DNA of 64,000 bases, from contig NZ_JBEPTK010000002.1 of NCBI RefSeq assembly GCF_040549485.1, positions 186,001 through 250,000 on the forward strand, read 5' to 3'. Source of the stretch: Constrictibacter sp. MBR-5 (GTDB taxonomy: Bacteria; Pseudomonadota; Alphaproteobacteria; JAJUGE01). Below are positions 44,797 to 52,109 of this stretch, piece after piece. The stretch's first letter is position 1. Each line of letters opens with the position of its first letter. The notes under the pieces were generated by a model. That model ran no database searches, was not told the DNA's origin, and worked only from the letters and a program-made list of their open reading frames with translations. Made by a program: the position numbers and the translations under genes.

Positions 44797-46380
44797 ATGC
44801 CGAAGCTGACGAAACGACTTGTCGAGAGCATCGAACCGGAGGCGACCGAGGTCGTCGTCTGGGATACCGAGATCAGCGGGTTCGGCGTGCGCGTGAGCCC
44901 GGCCGGCCGTCGGTCGTACATCTTGAAGTATCGGGCCGGGCACGGACGCTCCGCCCCGATCCGGAAGCCGACCATCGGCGTGCACGGCAACATCACCCTG
45001 GAACAGGCCCGCGCCATCGCCCGCGACATGATGGGGCAGGTGGCCGCCGGACGCGACCCGTCTGCCGAGCGGAAGGCAGAGGCGGAACTACCGACCATGA
45101 AGGACCTCGCCGCGGCCTATCTCGATGCGTTCAAGGCGAAGCGCACGATTGACGAGGACAAGGCGAAGTTCGCCCGCCTGGAAAAGCTGGCACCCTCGCT
45201 GATGCGGAAGCGGGTGCGGGATGTGACGCATGCCGATGTCGCCGCGGTCAAGGCGAAGCTGGCGGATACCCCCATCCAGGCCAACAGGTTCCTGGCGCTG
45301 CTGTCCGCCGCGTTCTCCTACGCCAGCGGCCCTGAAAAGCGGTGGTGCACCGAGAACCCCGCGAAGGGTATCAAGCGCAACCCGGAGGAGCGCCGGGAAC
45401 GCTACCTGAGCCCCGCCGAACTATTACGACTGTCCGAGGCCCTTAACGCCTATTCCGAGCCCGGCACCGCCAACGCCGTCCGACTGTTGATGCTGACCGG
45501 CGCCCGCCGCGGCGAGGTGCTTCAAGCGCGGTGGGAGCAGTTCGACCTGGACGCAGGCGTCTGGACCAAGCCGAGCGCGCACACGAAACAGAAGAAGCTG
45601 CACCGCGTGCCCCTGAGCCCGCCGGCCCTGCTGCTGCTACAGGCGCAGCGGAAGCTGGCCGGGACAAGCGAATGGGTGTTCCCCGGCCGCAGGAACGGCG
45701 AACGGCTGATGGACGTGAAAAAGGCATGGGCGACCGTCTGCACCGCCGCCGGCATCGAGGATGCCCGGCTTCACGACCTGCGCCACACGTTCGCGTCGAT
45801 CCTGGCGGGTTCCGGTATGTCGCTGCCGATCATCGGCGCGCTGCTGGGACACACGCAGCCGGCGACGACCGCGAGATATTCGCATTTGGCCGACGACCCG
45901 CTCCGCGAGGCCACCGGCCGCGTCGGCGCACTGTTTCAAACTGGCGGCGCTGATGTGATCCCGCTGCGGGGGGCAAAGGATGGCGAAGAAGTACGAGGGC
46001 GTCCTGGCGGAGAAGCTGCCGCCGGGGCTGGACGGCCTGCCCATGCTCCCCGAGCGATGGGTGGCGCTGTATCAGCACTACGGGCTGGACCACACGAACC
46101 GCGATCACGACGCCCGGCTCATTCTGGCGATGGCCTGCAGCCACGTTCCCGGATTCCAGAGCGAAACGCAGGCGAAGGGCAAACAGTACCAGGGAGGGCA
46201 GTGGGGGAATCGCGCGCTGATGGCTCACATGGTCTTGACCATCACAACCGATGTCGCGAACGGCAAGCCGGTGGATGTCAGCCGCGCGGCTCGCCGGGCA
46301 TCGCGGACCAGATGGGCGGTAGGTCCGGAAGGTCGACGGCTCACCGTCGAAACGTTGCGGTGGCGTTTCTACCAGTATAA
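44797..46380 (+). CDS. int: Tyrosine site-specific integrase with atypical C-terminal extension
   Basis: The N-terminal 390 residues are a P4-type integrase: an N-terminal DUF4102-like arm-binding domain (MPKLTKRLVESIEPEATEVV, GFGVRVSPAGRRSYILKYR), a core-binding domain, and the catalytic domain with TGARRGEVLQARW (Arg I), HDLRHTFAS (His-x-x-Arg), LLGHTQP and the tyrosine in TTARYSHLADD. It integrates the element into tRNA-Lys. The natural end is expected near VIPLRG (about residue 392), but the frame runs on for 135 low-complexity residues over the next gene. A run of six G at 45,967-45,972 lies at this boundary, so a frameshift may have removed the normal stop. Confidence 0.93.
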   Translation: MPKLTKRLVESIEPEATEVVVWDTEISGFGVRVSPAGRRSYILKYRAGHGRSAPIRKPTIGVHGNITLEQARAIARDMMGQVAAGRDPSAERKAEAELPTMKDLAAAYLDAFKAKRTIDEDKAKFARLEKLAPSLMRKRVRDVTHADVAAVKAKLADTPIQANRFLALLSAAFSYASGPEKRWCTENPAKGIKRNPEERRERYLSPAELLRLSEALNAYSEPGTANAVRLLMLTGARRGEVLQARWEQFDLDAGVWTKPSAHTKQKKLHRVPLSPPALLLLQAQRKLAGTSEWVFPGRRNGERLMDVKKAWATVCTAAGIEDARLHDLRHTFASILAGSGMSLPIIGALLGHTQPATTARYSHLADDPLREATGRVGALFQTGGADVIPLRGAKDGEEVRGRPGGEAAAGAGRPAHAPRAMGGAVSALRAGPHEPRSRRPAHSGDGLQPRSRIPERNAGEGQTVPGRAVGESRADGSHGLDHHNRCRERQAGGCQPRGSPGIADQMGGRSGRSTAHRRNVAVAFLPV

Positions 46381-46447
46381 GCGGAACCCGGACCCGGCTG
46401 TCGGGCGAATGGTGGTCGACTTCATCCGGAAGAACTGTCAACCGTGA
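45980..46447 (+). CDS. Uncharacterised satellite protein (155 aa)
   Basis: The 155-aa protein starts MAKKYEGVLAEKLPPGLDGL and contains ALYQHYGLDHTNRDHDARLI plus a basic helical C-terminal region RWRFYQYKRNPDPAVGRMVV. No family recognised. It overlaps the integrase 3' extension in another frame, but its codon pattern and compact, non-repetitive composition look genuine. If one G were lost from the G6 run upstream, the integrase would read straight into this protein. Possibly a DNA-binding accessory to integration. Confidence 0.6.
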   Translation: MAKKYEGVLAEKLPPGLDGLPMLPERWVALYQHYGLDHTNRDHDARLILAMACSHVPGFQSETQAKGKQYQGGQWGNRALMAHMVLTITTDVANGKPVDVSRAARRASRTRWAVGPEGRRLTVETLRWRFYQYKRNPDPAVGRMVVDFIRKNCQP

Positions 46448-46463
46448 TGACATAGGGTTGTTT

Positions 46464-46497
46464 CCTATCCCAACAGCTTTCTTTGTGTTGGGATAGG
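46464..46497. promoter_or_regulatory. Perfect 12-bp inverted repeat before the AlpA-like gene
   Basis: CCTATCCCAACA and TGTTGGGATAGG form a perfect 12-bp stem around a ten-base loop, 67 bases before the HTH gene start. No T-run follows, so it is unlikely to be a simple terminator. It fits a dimeric repressor operator or an mRNA hairpin controlling the regulator and helicase genes. Confidence 0.6.
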
Positions 46498-46563
46498 CAA
46501 GGCCAATTCGACCCAACAGGCTGGGGCATTCTCTGTAGACCGTCACCAATCGGAGACGGTCAA

Positions 46564-46806
46564 ATGCACGCAGTCACGACCCCCACCGCTCACACTCCCG
46601 ACTATCTCGACCAACTACTCGACGCAGACGAGGCGGGCCGCTTCGTCGGCATGACGGGGCCGGCGCTCCAGACGCTGCGCACCCGCGGCGGCGGGCCGGC
46701 ATATGTCAAGCTGGGCCGGCGCGTCAGGTACCGCCGTGGCGACTTGATTGCCTGGATCCAGGCGCATCGCCGCACGTCGACTTCCGTCGGCGCAGAGGCG
46801 GCCTGA
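46564..46806 (+). CDS. AlpA-like helix-turn-helix (excisionase/regulator) protein
   Basis: The 80-aa protein carries a MerR/AlpA-type winged HTH: LLDADEAGRFVGMTGPALQTLRTRGGGPAYVKLGRRVRYRRGDLIAWI, of which DADEAGRFVGMTGPALQTLR is the recognition part. Such proteins act as excisionases or activators of integrase in P4-like satellites and PICIs. ATG 46,564 follows GGAGACGGTC. The perfect inverted repeat lies just upstream, and the helicase gene starts four bases after its stop. Confidence 0.85.
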   Translation: MHAVTTPTAHTPDYLDQLLDADEAGRFVGMTGPALQTLRTRGGGPAYVKLGRRVRYRRGDLIAWIQAHRRTSTSVGAEAA

Positions 46807-46810
46807 TCGA

Positions 46811-48418
46811 ATGATGCTCAACGAAAACCCCCGCGGCCGGGCAGGCGACGCGGGGGTCTCGGATAGTGTCGCAGCGGGCAAGCTCGACAGTCCGGAACAT
46901 AGGGCATCGCGGAACCTCCGGCAATACCAGCGCGACGTGCTGGACCAGTTGCACGCGGCCTTCGCGGAGGGCAAGCGGGCTCCGCTGATTGTCGCCGCGA
47001 CGGGCAGCGGGAAAACCGTGATGGCCGCCGCAGCAATCGACCATGCCGTCGACCGTGGCCATCGCGTCCTGTTCCTCGCGCACCGCCGTGAACTGATCCA
47101 CCAAGCGCACCGCAAGCTGTACGACCAGGGTATCGACGCTGGCGTGATCCTTGCCGGACACCCGGCGCGGCAGGGTGCGCCCGTACAGGTGGCCAGCGTG
47201 CAGACGCTTCACGCGCGTGCCGTCCGCGGCTCCGCGATGGACCTGCCGCCGGCCGACATGGTTGTGATCGACGAGGCGCACCACGCCACCGCCCGCACCT
47301 ATCAGGCCATCGTCGCAGCCTATCCCGATGCGGTCGTCGTCGGTCTCACGGCCACCCCATGCCGCGGCGACGGTCGCGGGCTGGGCGGCATCTTCGACTG
47401 CATCATCGAGGCGCCGTCGGTTGCCGACCTGATCGCCGGGGGCTTCCTCGTGCCGACCAGGGTCTACGCGCCCGACCAGCCGGACCTGATCGGCGTGCGG
47501 ACCGAGCGCGGCGACTATGTCGAATCCCAGCTCGCCGAACGGATGGACAAGCCGAAGCTGATCGGCTCCATCATCGAGCACTGGCACCGCCTCGCCGACC
47601 AGCGCCGCACCGTCGTATTCGCAACCGGCGTGCTGCACTCCGTCCACCTTCGGGACGAGTTCCGCCGGTCCGGTGTGGCCGCGGAGCATTTGGACGGGTC
47701 GACCCCCATCGCGGAGCGGGAGGCCGTCCTGGCGGGTCTTGCGCGCGGTAGCGTCGATGTCGTGTGCAACGCGATGATCTTGACCGAGGGCTGGGATCGT
47801 CCCGATGCCGCCGCCCTGATCCTGGCACGGCCGACCAAGTCTCTGGGGCTCTACAGGCAGATGGTGGGCCGTGTCCTGCGGCCGGCGCCGGGCAAGGTCG
47901 ACGCGCTGATCCTGGACCATGCCGGTGCCGTCTATGAGCATGGTCTTCCCGAGGAGCCCATCGAGTGGACCCTGGCACCGGACAAGCGGGCTGAGACGTC
48001 TGCGCAGAAGTCGCGGGCGGCCGGGGCGGCACCGACCCTCACGACGTGCCCCGAGTGCTCCGCGGTCCGGATGGGCGGCTCGGCATGTACGGCATGCGGG
48101 TGGCGGCCGACGCCGCGGGGGCAGTCGTTCGAGGTGATCGACGGCACGCTCGGCAGGGTCGACGCGACCGGCGCCACGCAGGGGGACGGCTTCACCGCTG
48201 CCGACCGTCTGCGCTGGCATAGCATGCTCGCCGGCATCGCGTCGTCCAAAGGCTATAATTCCGGATGGGCGGCGCACAAGTATAAGGAGAAGTTCGGACA
48301 GTGGCCGCCTAATAGAACCGTAGTAACGGAACCGCCGTCACCCGAAGTCCTGGCGTGGGTGCGGTCCCGTCAGATCGCCTACGCCAAGGCGATGGAGAAG
48401 AAGGGGGCCGCGCGATGA
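46811..48418 (+). CDS. SF2 (DEAD/DEAH-type) helicase with C-terminal zinc ribbon
   Basis: The 535-aa helicase has Walker A AATGSGKTVMAAAAI (residues ~60-75), DEAH box VVIDEAHHATAR, motif III LTATP, then the second RecA domain with VFATGVLHSVHLRDEF and motif VI YRQMVGRVLRPAPGK. A four-cysteine zinc ribbon CPECSAVRMGGSACTAC lies near residue 415. It is typical of phage and satellite replication helicases. Its stop overlaps the primase ATG, so they are translated together. It probably unwinds the element's origin or its recombination intermediates. Confidence 0.92.
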   Translation: MMLNENPRGRAGDAGVSDSVAAGKLDSPEHRASRNLRQYQRDVLDQLHAAFAEGKRAPLIVAATGSGKTVMAAAAIDHAVDRGHRVLFLAHRRELIHQAHRKLYDQGIDAGVILAGHPARQGAPVQVASVQTLHARAVRGSAMDLPPADMVVIDEAHHATARTYQAIVAAYPDAVVVGLTATPCRGDGRGLGGIFDCIIEAPSVADLIAGGFLVPTRVYAPDQPDLIGVRTERGDYVESQLAERMDKPKLIGSIIEHWHRLADQRRTVVFATGVLHSVHLRDEFRRSGVAAEHLDGSTPIAEREAVLAGLARGSVDVVCNAMILTEGWDRPDAAALILARPTKSLGLYRQMVGRVLRPAPGKVDALILDHAGAVYEHGLPEEPIEWTLAPDKRAETSAQKSRAAGAAPTLTTCPECSAVRMGGSACTACGWRPTPRGQSFEVIDGTLGRVDATGATQGDGFTAADRLRWHSMLAGIASSKGYNSGWAAHKYKEKFGQWPPNRTVVTEPPSPEVLAWVRSRQIAYAKAMEKKGAAR

Positions 48419-49342
48419 CCTACAGCACGATAGACCGTGCCCGTGGCCGCTGGCGTGAGATCCTGCCGCGGCTCGGTATCGCCGACAGGTTCCTCGTCAA
48501 CCGGCATGGTCCCTGTCCCCTGTGCGGGGGCAAGGATCGCTTCCGGTTCGATGACCGGGACGGCAGCGGCTCCTACTACTGCGGGCAGTGCGGCCCCGGC
48601 CCCGGAATGCTGTTGCTGCGCAAGCTGCATGGCTGGGACCATCGGACCGCCTGCACCGCGGTAGACGAGATCATCGGGACCGGCGCACCGTTGGCGCAGG
48701 TGCCGACGCAGGCGAAGGACGACACCGTCGAACGGCTGGCCAAGGTCGAGCGCACCCTGGCCAGTGCCGACGACGCAGGGGTCGTGCACCGCTACCTGCA
48801 CGGCCGCGGCCTGTCCGTCGTTCCTGGCGTGCTGCGGGGGGCATCGCGCCCTTCCCTACGTCGACGGCGACGGCGTCTATGTGGGGCGGCTACAGGCCGT
48901 CCTGGCGCCCATCCTGGCACCCGACGGCACCCTCGTCTCTGCGCAGCGGATCTATGCCGACCGCAGTCTGGCGGAGCGCAAGAAAGTCCTGCCGCCGGCC
49001 GGCACGATCAAGGGGGGTGCCATCCGCCTGTTCGACGTGTCCGACGAGATCGGCGTGGGCGAGGGGGTCGAGACGTGCATCGCCGCACATGAACTATTCG
49101 GCCTGCCGACATGGGCGACGATCAGCGCAGACAACCTCGTCCTGTTCGACCCGCCGGCCGGTGTGACCCGCGTCACGGTGTTCGGCGACAATGACGAGAA
49201 CTTCGTCGGGCAGGCGTCCGCCTACGCCCTGGCACGGCGGCTCGCGCTGAAAGGCTACGACGTCGCCGTCGAGATCCCGACGACCCCCGGAACCGATTGG
49301 CTGGACGCTCTCGCCGACCGCCGACTGAGAGGTGCGGCATGA
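48415..49342 (+). pseudogene. Primase (zinc-binding plus Toprim domains), split by a one-base frameshift
   Basis: Frame 1 encodes the N-terminal part: MTYSTIDRARGRWREILPRL, the CHC2-like zinc site CPLCGGKDRFRFDDRDGSG with CGQCG, up to GLSVVPGVLRG (about residue 140). After the G6 run at 48,836-48,841 the second half continues in another frame: HRALPYVDGDGVYVGRLQAV, the Toprim motif EGVETCIAAHELFGLPTWAT and the acidic FGDNDEN. With five G the reading frame would be intact. So the gene is a frameshift mutant, a slippage-expressed gene, or a sequencing error in a homopolymer. It would make RNA primers for element replication. Confidence 0.8.
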
Positions 49343-49680
49343 GCAAGGGCTTTATCCGGCTGGACAGGGACCTTGCGCAGGGGGAGAGGTGGCGCAGCCT
49401 CTCCGCCAACGCCCGCGCCCTGCTGATCGACATCTGGGGCTGGTACAACGGCCACAACAACGGACGCATCCGGTACTCGATACAACAGGCGCAGGACGCC
49501 CTGCGATGTTCCCGGATGACCGCTATCCGCACCCTCGCCGAGTTGCGCACGGCGGGCATGATCGAGGAAACCGAACGCGGGGGCTTCCGATACAAGGTCG
49601 GCGCCCGCATCGGCGTGTCGTCTTCGTGGCGGATTACCTTGCTCCCGGACGCTCCGGCGCCGGGGTCAAAATCCAAATGA
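49339..49680 (+). CDS. Helix-turn-helix replication-associated protein
   Basis: The 113-aa protein has the start MSKGFIRLDRDLAQGERWRS and a winged-helix region RYSIQQAQDALRCSRMTAIRTLAELRTAGMIEE with two recognition-like helices, followed by a beta wing GGFRYKVGARIG. It resembles the DNA-binding part of phage replication initiators (Rep/DnaD-like). Its ATG overlaps the primase stop (ATGA), and the iteron-like array starts immediately after its stop codon. This supports a role as the origin-binding protein; inferred from position. Confidence 0.75.
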   Translation: MSKGFIRLDRDLAQGERWRSLSANARALLIDIWGWYNGHNNGRIRYSIQQAQDALRCSRMTAIRTLAELRTAGMIEETERGGFRYKVGARIGVSSSWRITLLPDAPAPGSKSK

Positions 49681-50129
49681 CGGGTTTCGTAGTGGTACCT
49701 TCGGCCCTTCCGAACGTATCTGATTTGGTACCTTCGCGGGGCCGAACGTATCTCGTTTGGTACCTTCGCTCGGTTTCGTGGTGGTACCCTTCTAAAGAAA
49801 GTCTTCGGTACCAGGGAAAGAGAGACCAGCGTCGGCCGGGCGGCACGCAGGACGTCGGACACGCGCCGGAACGACGTGGTCGATACGGGGGATTTGGGCA
49901 GGACACACACACGCCCGCTCGCGGCGCCCTGACCGGTTCCTTTCCTGGAATGCGACTAGAAATCGGCTCTCGCACGACCCTGACAGGCCCCGGTGCCTCC
50001 CGATTGCGAGCGCCACGGATTATTTATCCCTGGCAAAGCCCGTTCAAAGTGCGGAAAAGATTGAGTTTTGAAACGGCATGCGCTAGGGTTTGTACCACAT
50101 TGGTACCACGAAACCGGCGGAGGCCGGAT
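49681..50129. other. Non-coding region holding the putative origin and a TerS promoter
   Basis: This 449-base stretch has no convincing gene. The left part (49,683-49,812) is the GGTACC repeat array. The right part contains a second GGTACC at 50,103 in the 16-base word ACCACATTGGTACCAC, a clear GGCGGAGG ribosome site at 50,114-50,121, and AT-rich patches (AAAGATTGAGTTTTGAAA at 50,056-50,073) that could be a melting region or promoter. Confidence 0.55.
49683..49812. repeat. Iteron-like array of five GGTACC motifs
   Basis: Five GGTACC motifs lie at 49,694, 49,727, 49,759, 49,783 and 49,807 (spacing 33, 32, 24, 24). Two longer direct repeats hold them: CCGAACGTATCT-NN-TTTGG followed by TACCTTCGC (49,710 and 49,742), and GTTTCGTRGTGGTACC (near 49,684 and 49,773). 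Position right after the replication HTH gene suggests an origin; operators for that protein are the alternative. Confidence 0.65.
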
Positions 50130-50714
50130 TTGAGCACGCCAGCGGCAGCGAAACAGGTGATCGATGGCGAGGTCGTCGTCTCCCTGGAAAAGCGCCGGGG
50201 CGGCAGGCCGAAGGGGTTGCCGAAGACCGGCGGCCGGACGAAGGGCACGCCGAACAAGTTCACGGTCGATCAACGCCAGCGCATCGCGAAGATGGCGGAC
50301 CCGTTCGAGTTCCTGGCGCAGGTGGTCAACGGCCGGGGCAGGCGGGTGCGAGGCATGGTGCTTAGCCCCGAAATGCGCCTCGCCGCCGCCCTGAAATTGG
50401 CCGAAAAGCTGCTGCCCAACGCGAAGGAGCCCGACGGCCCGACCGCCCCCGACGTGACGCTCAACACCCTCGCCGCACGCAGCGGATCCGACCCGCGCAT
50501 CGAGCTAGCGAGGCGCGCCGTATTCATGCTGACGCAGGGTGCGCGGGCGATGGACGAGCAGGCCGACCCCTACCAGTCCCGCGGCGCCCTGCCGCCGGAG
50601 CCGGACGAGCCCGACGAGCCGGAGCCCGTGGCCGCACCCGAGCCGGCACCCGCACCGCGGCCATATCGCTACTACCCCGGCTTGAACGGACCGAGCGCGT
50701 TCTATGATGACTGA
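50130..50714 (+). CDS. TerS-position phage protein with GRPKG/GTPNK motif
   Basis: The protein (194 aa from TTG 50,130, GGAGG eight bases upstream) contains the basic motif RGGRPKGLPKTGGRTKGTPNK near residues 23-43 (key G-R-P-K-G and G-T-P-N-K), a helical middle and a Pro/Glu-rich tail (PEPDEPDEPEPVAAPEPAPA). Proteins with this basic motif are common at the head of phage packaging modules and are often called terminase small subunit-like, but this was not tested by profile search. In PICIs terS lies exactly here, after the origin. The role is therefore inferred from position. Confidence 0.6.
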   Translation: MSTPAAAKQVIDGEVVVSLEKRRGGRPKGLPKTGGRTKGTPNKFTVDQRQRIAKMADPFEFLAQVVNGRGRRVRGMVLSPEMRLAAALKLAEKLLPNAKEPDGPTAPDVTLNTLAARSGSDPRIELARRAVFMLTQGARAMDEQADPYQSRGALPPEPDEPDEPEPVAAPEPAPAPRPYRYYPGLNGPSAFYDD

Positions 50715-51270
50715 CCCCATGCACACCGACCTGATGGACCGTCGCCAGTCTGCGGAGGCCCGTATCGAGGCGGAGAGGCGCGTCCGCGGTGCTGCGGTGC
50801 TGGACGGCCGGGACCATGACGACGCGGGTCTGCGTGCGGCGGAGGGCGACCTACAGGCCCTTGAAGACGCCGCTGCGGAGGCATGGCGCCGGAAGCAGGC
50901 TGCGGCCCGTGACGAGGCTGCCGCGGCCCGCAAGGTGGCCCGTGCTCCCCTGGAACAGAACGAAGCGGACCGCATCACGGCGCTGGCCAAGGCCGACCGC
51001 GCCTTCCGCGATGCGTTCGAGGCCATTGGGGAGGTCCGCCGCTTGATGGCGAGGGTAGTCTCCGATGCGCTGGCCCTGGGCGCGAACGTCACGGAACTGA
51101 GCCTCCCCGCGACCGATGCGCGGCTCGTCTCCTACATCGCGAGCCGGATCAAGACATGCGGCCTGCGCAGTCCGAGTTGGGACAGGAGCATGTTCGGCGC
51201 TGCCGAAGAATGGGCCGCCGTCGAGGCCCGCATCATCACCCGCCATATCGCCGCCTTAACAGCCCGTTGA
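50704..51270 (+). CDS. Coiled-coil satellite protein, last residues replaced by an IS insertion
   Basis: The 188-aa protein is mostly one long coiled-coil (residues 12-110, rich in A, E, R, D, K) followed by a small helical domain SYIASRIKTCGLRSPSWDRSMF. The IS cluster entered at the TTAA near its end: the present frame ends ALTAR inside the IS. Joining 51,259 to 60,001 restores ALTQEPDYE and a TAG that overlaps the next gene's ATG at 60,016. So only five residues were changed and the protein may still work. Function unknown. Confidence 0.7.
   Translation: MMTDPMHTDLMDRRQSAEARIEAERRVRGAAVLDGRDHDDAGLRAAEGDLQALEDAAAEAWRRKQAAARDEAAAARKVARAPLEQNEADRITALAKADRAFRDAFEAIGEVRRLMARVVSDALALGANVTELSLPATDARLVSYIASRIKTCGLRSPSWDRSMFGAAEEWAAVEARIITRHIAALTAR
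51256..51259. repeat. Left TTAA target-site duplication (partner at 59,997-60,000)
   Basis: TTAA directly precedes the left inverted repeat; the identical TTAA follows the right one. Four-base duplication is read directly from the flanks and is confirmed by the restored reading frame across the empty site. Confidence 0.85.
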
Positions 51271-51831
51271 CGAAGTCGTCGCCGTCGGATTCGCTCTGTT
51301 TGCAGGACAGCGGAGGGGCGAGATGGCGCTGGGTCGGGAGCGGGAGCGTCAGGCGGATCTGATGGTAGGGTGGGCGGAGATGCCGCGCTCGCCGGGGCAT
51401 CCCTTCTACGACCGTCTGCAGGACGTGCTGATCGAGGCGGGGTTCGACGGCTTCGCCGAGTCGGCGTGCGCGCCGTATTACGCGGCGCGGCAGGGTCGGC
51501 CGTCGATCCCGCCGGGACGATACTTCCGCATGCATCTGGTCGGGTATTTCGAGGGGATCGGCAGCGAGCGCGGGATCGAGTGGCGCTGCGCCGACAGCCT
51601 GTCGCTGCGTGACTTCCTGCGGATCGGCACGACGGCGCGTGTCCCGGATCATTCCTGGCTGAGCAGGACGCGCGCCCGCCTGCCGGTGGAAGTGCACGCG
51701 GCGGTTTTCGGCTGGGTTCTGGAGAGTCTGTCGGAGCACGGGCTGGTGCGCGGGGGGCGGATCGGCGTCGACGCCTCGACCATCGACGACACCGGGGTTC
51801 CGAAGAAGGGCCGACATTCGGTGGGGTGACG
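51260..51831 (+). pseudogene. IS1182-like transposase, 5' part (copy A), fused to an IS701 piece
   Basis: From ATG 51,323 the frame encodes the DUF772 N-terminal domain of an IS1182/IS5-type transposase (GWAEMPRSPGHPFYDRLQDV, RPSIPPGRYFRMHLVGYFEG, SWLSRTRARLPVEVH). It is nearly identical to copy B at 58,556 up to GVDAST. It then switches at about 51,783 to IDDTGVPKKGRHSVG, which is the start of an IS701 DDE domain, and stops at 51,831. It is a chimera produced by recombination or insertion at the shared Asp-Thr region, with no catalytic C-terminus of its own. Confidence 0.85.
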
Positions 51832-51965
51832 CGACAGTACTGCGGGAAATTCGGCAAGCAGGACAACTGCCAAGTGGCGGTGCCGCTGTCGGTGGCCAAC
51901 CGGACCGGCAGCCTGCCGGGGCGTATCGGCTGTATCTGCCGCAGGACTGGGCGGCGGATCCGGTT
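51784..51965 (+). pseudogene. IS701-family transposase remnant
   Basis: IDDTGVPKKGRHSVG, then (after a frame change) TRQYCGKFGKQDNCQVAVPL and, in a third frame, AYRLYLPQDWAADP, are consecutive blocks of the IS701 DDE domain. Two frame changes in under 200 bases show it is dead. Sequence from 51,966 to 52,109 is unassigned debris up to the ISAs1 left end. Confidence 0.75.
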
Positions 51966-52109
51966 CCACTCGGGCACGGTCCGCGGCACTTACCTCGACG
52001 GTGATACCTTCGCGCATCCGCCGAGACTCGCACGGAACGATCCTACAGGAAATCGTCCGTCAGGTTCGAACCACTACCTCATGCTGTCAATGTTTTACGC
52101 GTCCGAGCT

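Noticed and set aside
46097-46380. The integrase C-terminal extension as a functional domain
   Set aside because: The last 135 residues are Gly/Arg/Pro/His-rich and mirror the 155-aa gene in another frame; probably read-through after loss of a stop.
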